DNA of 14,997 bases from the NCBI GenBank assembly GCA_025201845.1, contig MU604158.1:1-14997 (forward strand), in the 5' to 3' direction. The notes beneath the pieces are model-generated. The model was not told where the DNA came from, searched no databases, and saw only the letters and a program-made list of their open reading frames with translations. This stretch comes from Martensiomyces pterosporus (taxonomy: Eukaryota > Kickxellomycota > Kickxellomycetes > Kickxellales > Kickxellaceae). Numbering within the stretch: the stretch's first letter is position 1; each line of letters begins with the position of its first letter. A program made the position numbers and the translations under genes. Shown here one piece after another: positions 14,983 through 14,997 of the stretch.

Positions 14983-14997
14983 GTCCTCCCATCTCTT

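Noticed and set aside
1..14997. CRISPR arrays, insertion sequences, transposon ends
   Set aside because: No spaced direct repeats, transposase motifs or terminal inverted repeats were seen by eye, and the content is eukaryotic.

Overview
The window looks like nuclear DNA of a fungus. It carries eukaryotic tRNA genes with internal A and B boxes, the fungal serine palmitoyltransferase subunit LCB1, a large mitochondrial-type PPR protein, a probable MICOS subunit, and cell-surface proteins with signal peptides, GPI-type tails and dibasic processing sites. The long genes are uninterrupted by introns and closely packed. Together with chymotrypsin-fold (S1) proteins, which are common in early-diverging insect-associated fungi, this suggests a Kickxellomycotina/Zoopagomycota-type genome (Coemansia-like). 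That placement is inference.

Layout. Positions 49-120 hold tRNA-Pro(AGG). Positions 363-1640 (+) encode a carnosine N-methyltransferase-type enzyme, convergent with LCB1 at 1779-3341 (-). A 707-base divergent promoter region separates LCB1 from a 1067-residue PPR-like protein at 4049-7252 (+). A small one-helix, Mic12/Aim5-like protein follows at 7513-8121 (+). From 8290 to 13554 three genes lie head to tail on the minus strand and all encode predicted single-pass surface proteins. They are a receptor-like protein with a small Ser/Thr/Pro-rich ectodomain (8290-9294), a membrane-anchored trypsin-fold protein (10436-11908), and a second membrane-anchored trypsin-fold protein (12538-13554). A divergent gene at 14094-14720 (+) encodes a secreted, Ser/Thr-rich, probably GPI-anchored protein. 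tRNA-Asn(GTT) closes the window at 14900-14973.

How the genes work together. The first half holds unrelated housekeeping genes. The second half is the interesting part. Both trypsin-fold proteins have lost the catalytic His and Ser, and both replaced them with aromatic residues (Tyr/Tyr in one, Phe/Phe in the other). They keep the catalytic Asp, the disulfide cysteines and a Lys-Arg processing site before the mature N-terminus, so they look like pseudoproteases that may bind a ligand instead of cutting it. The cytoplasmic tail of the first pseudoprotease is collinear with that of the neighbouring receptor-like protein, whose ectodomain is unrelated. I recognise no known family for this tail. 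The array may be an undescribed fungal surface-receptor system: one tail module on different ectodomains, with a pseudoprotease as one sensor type.
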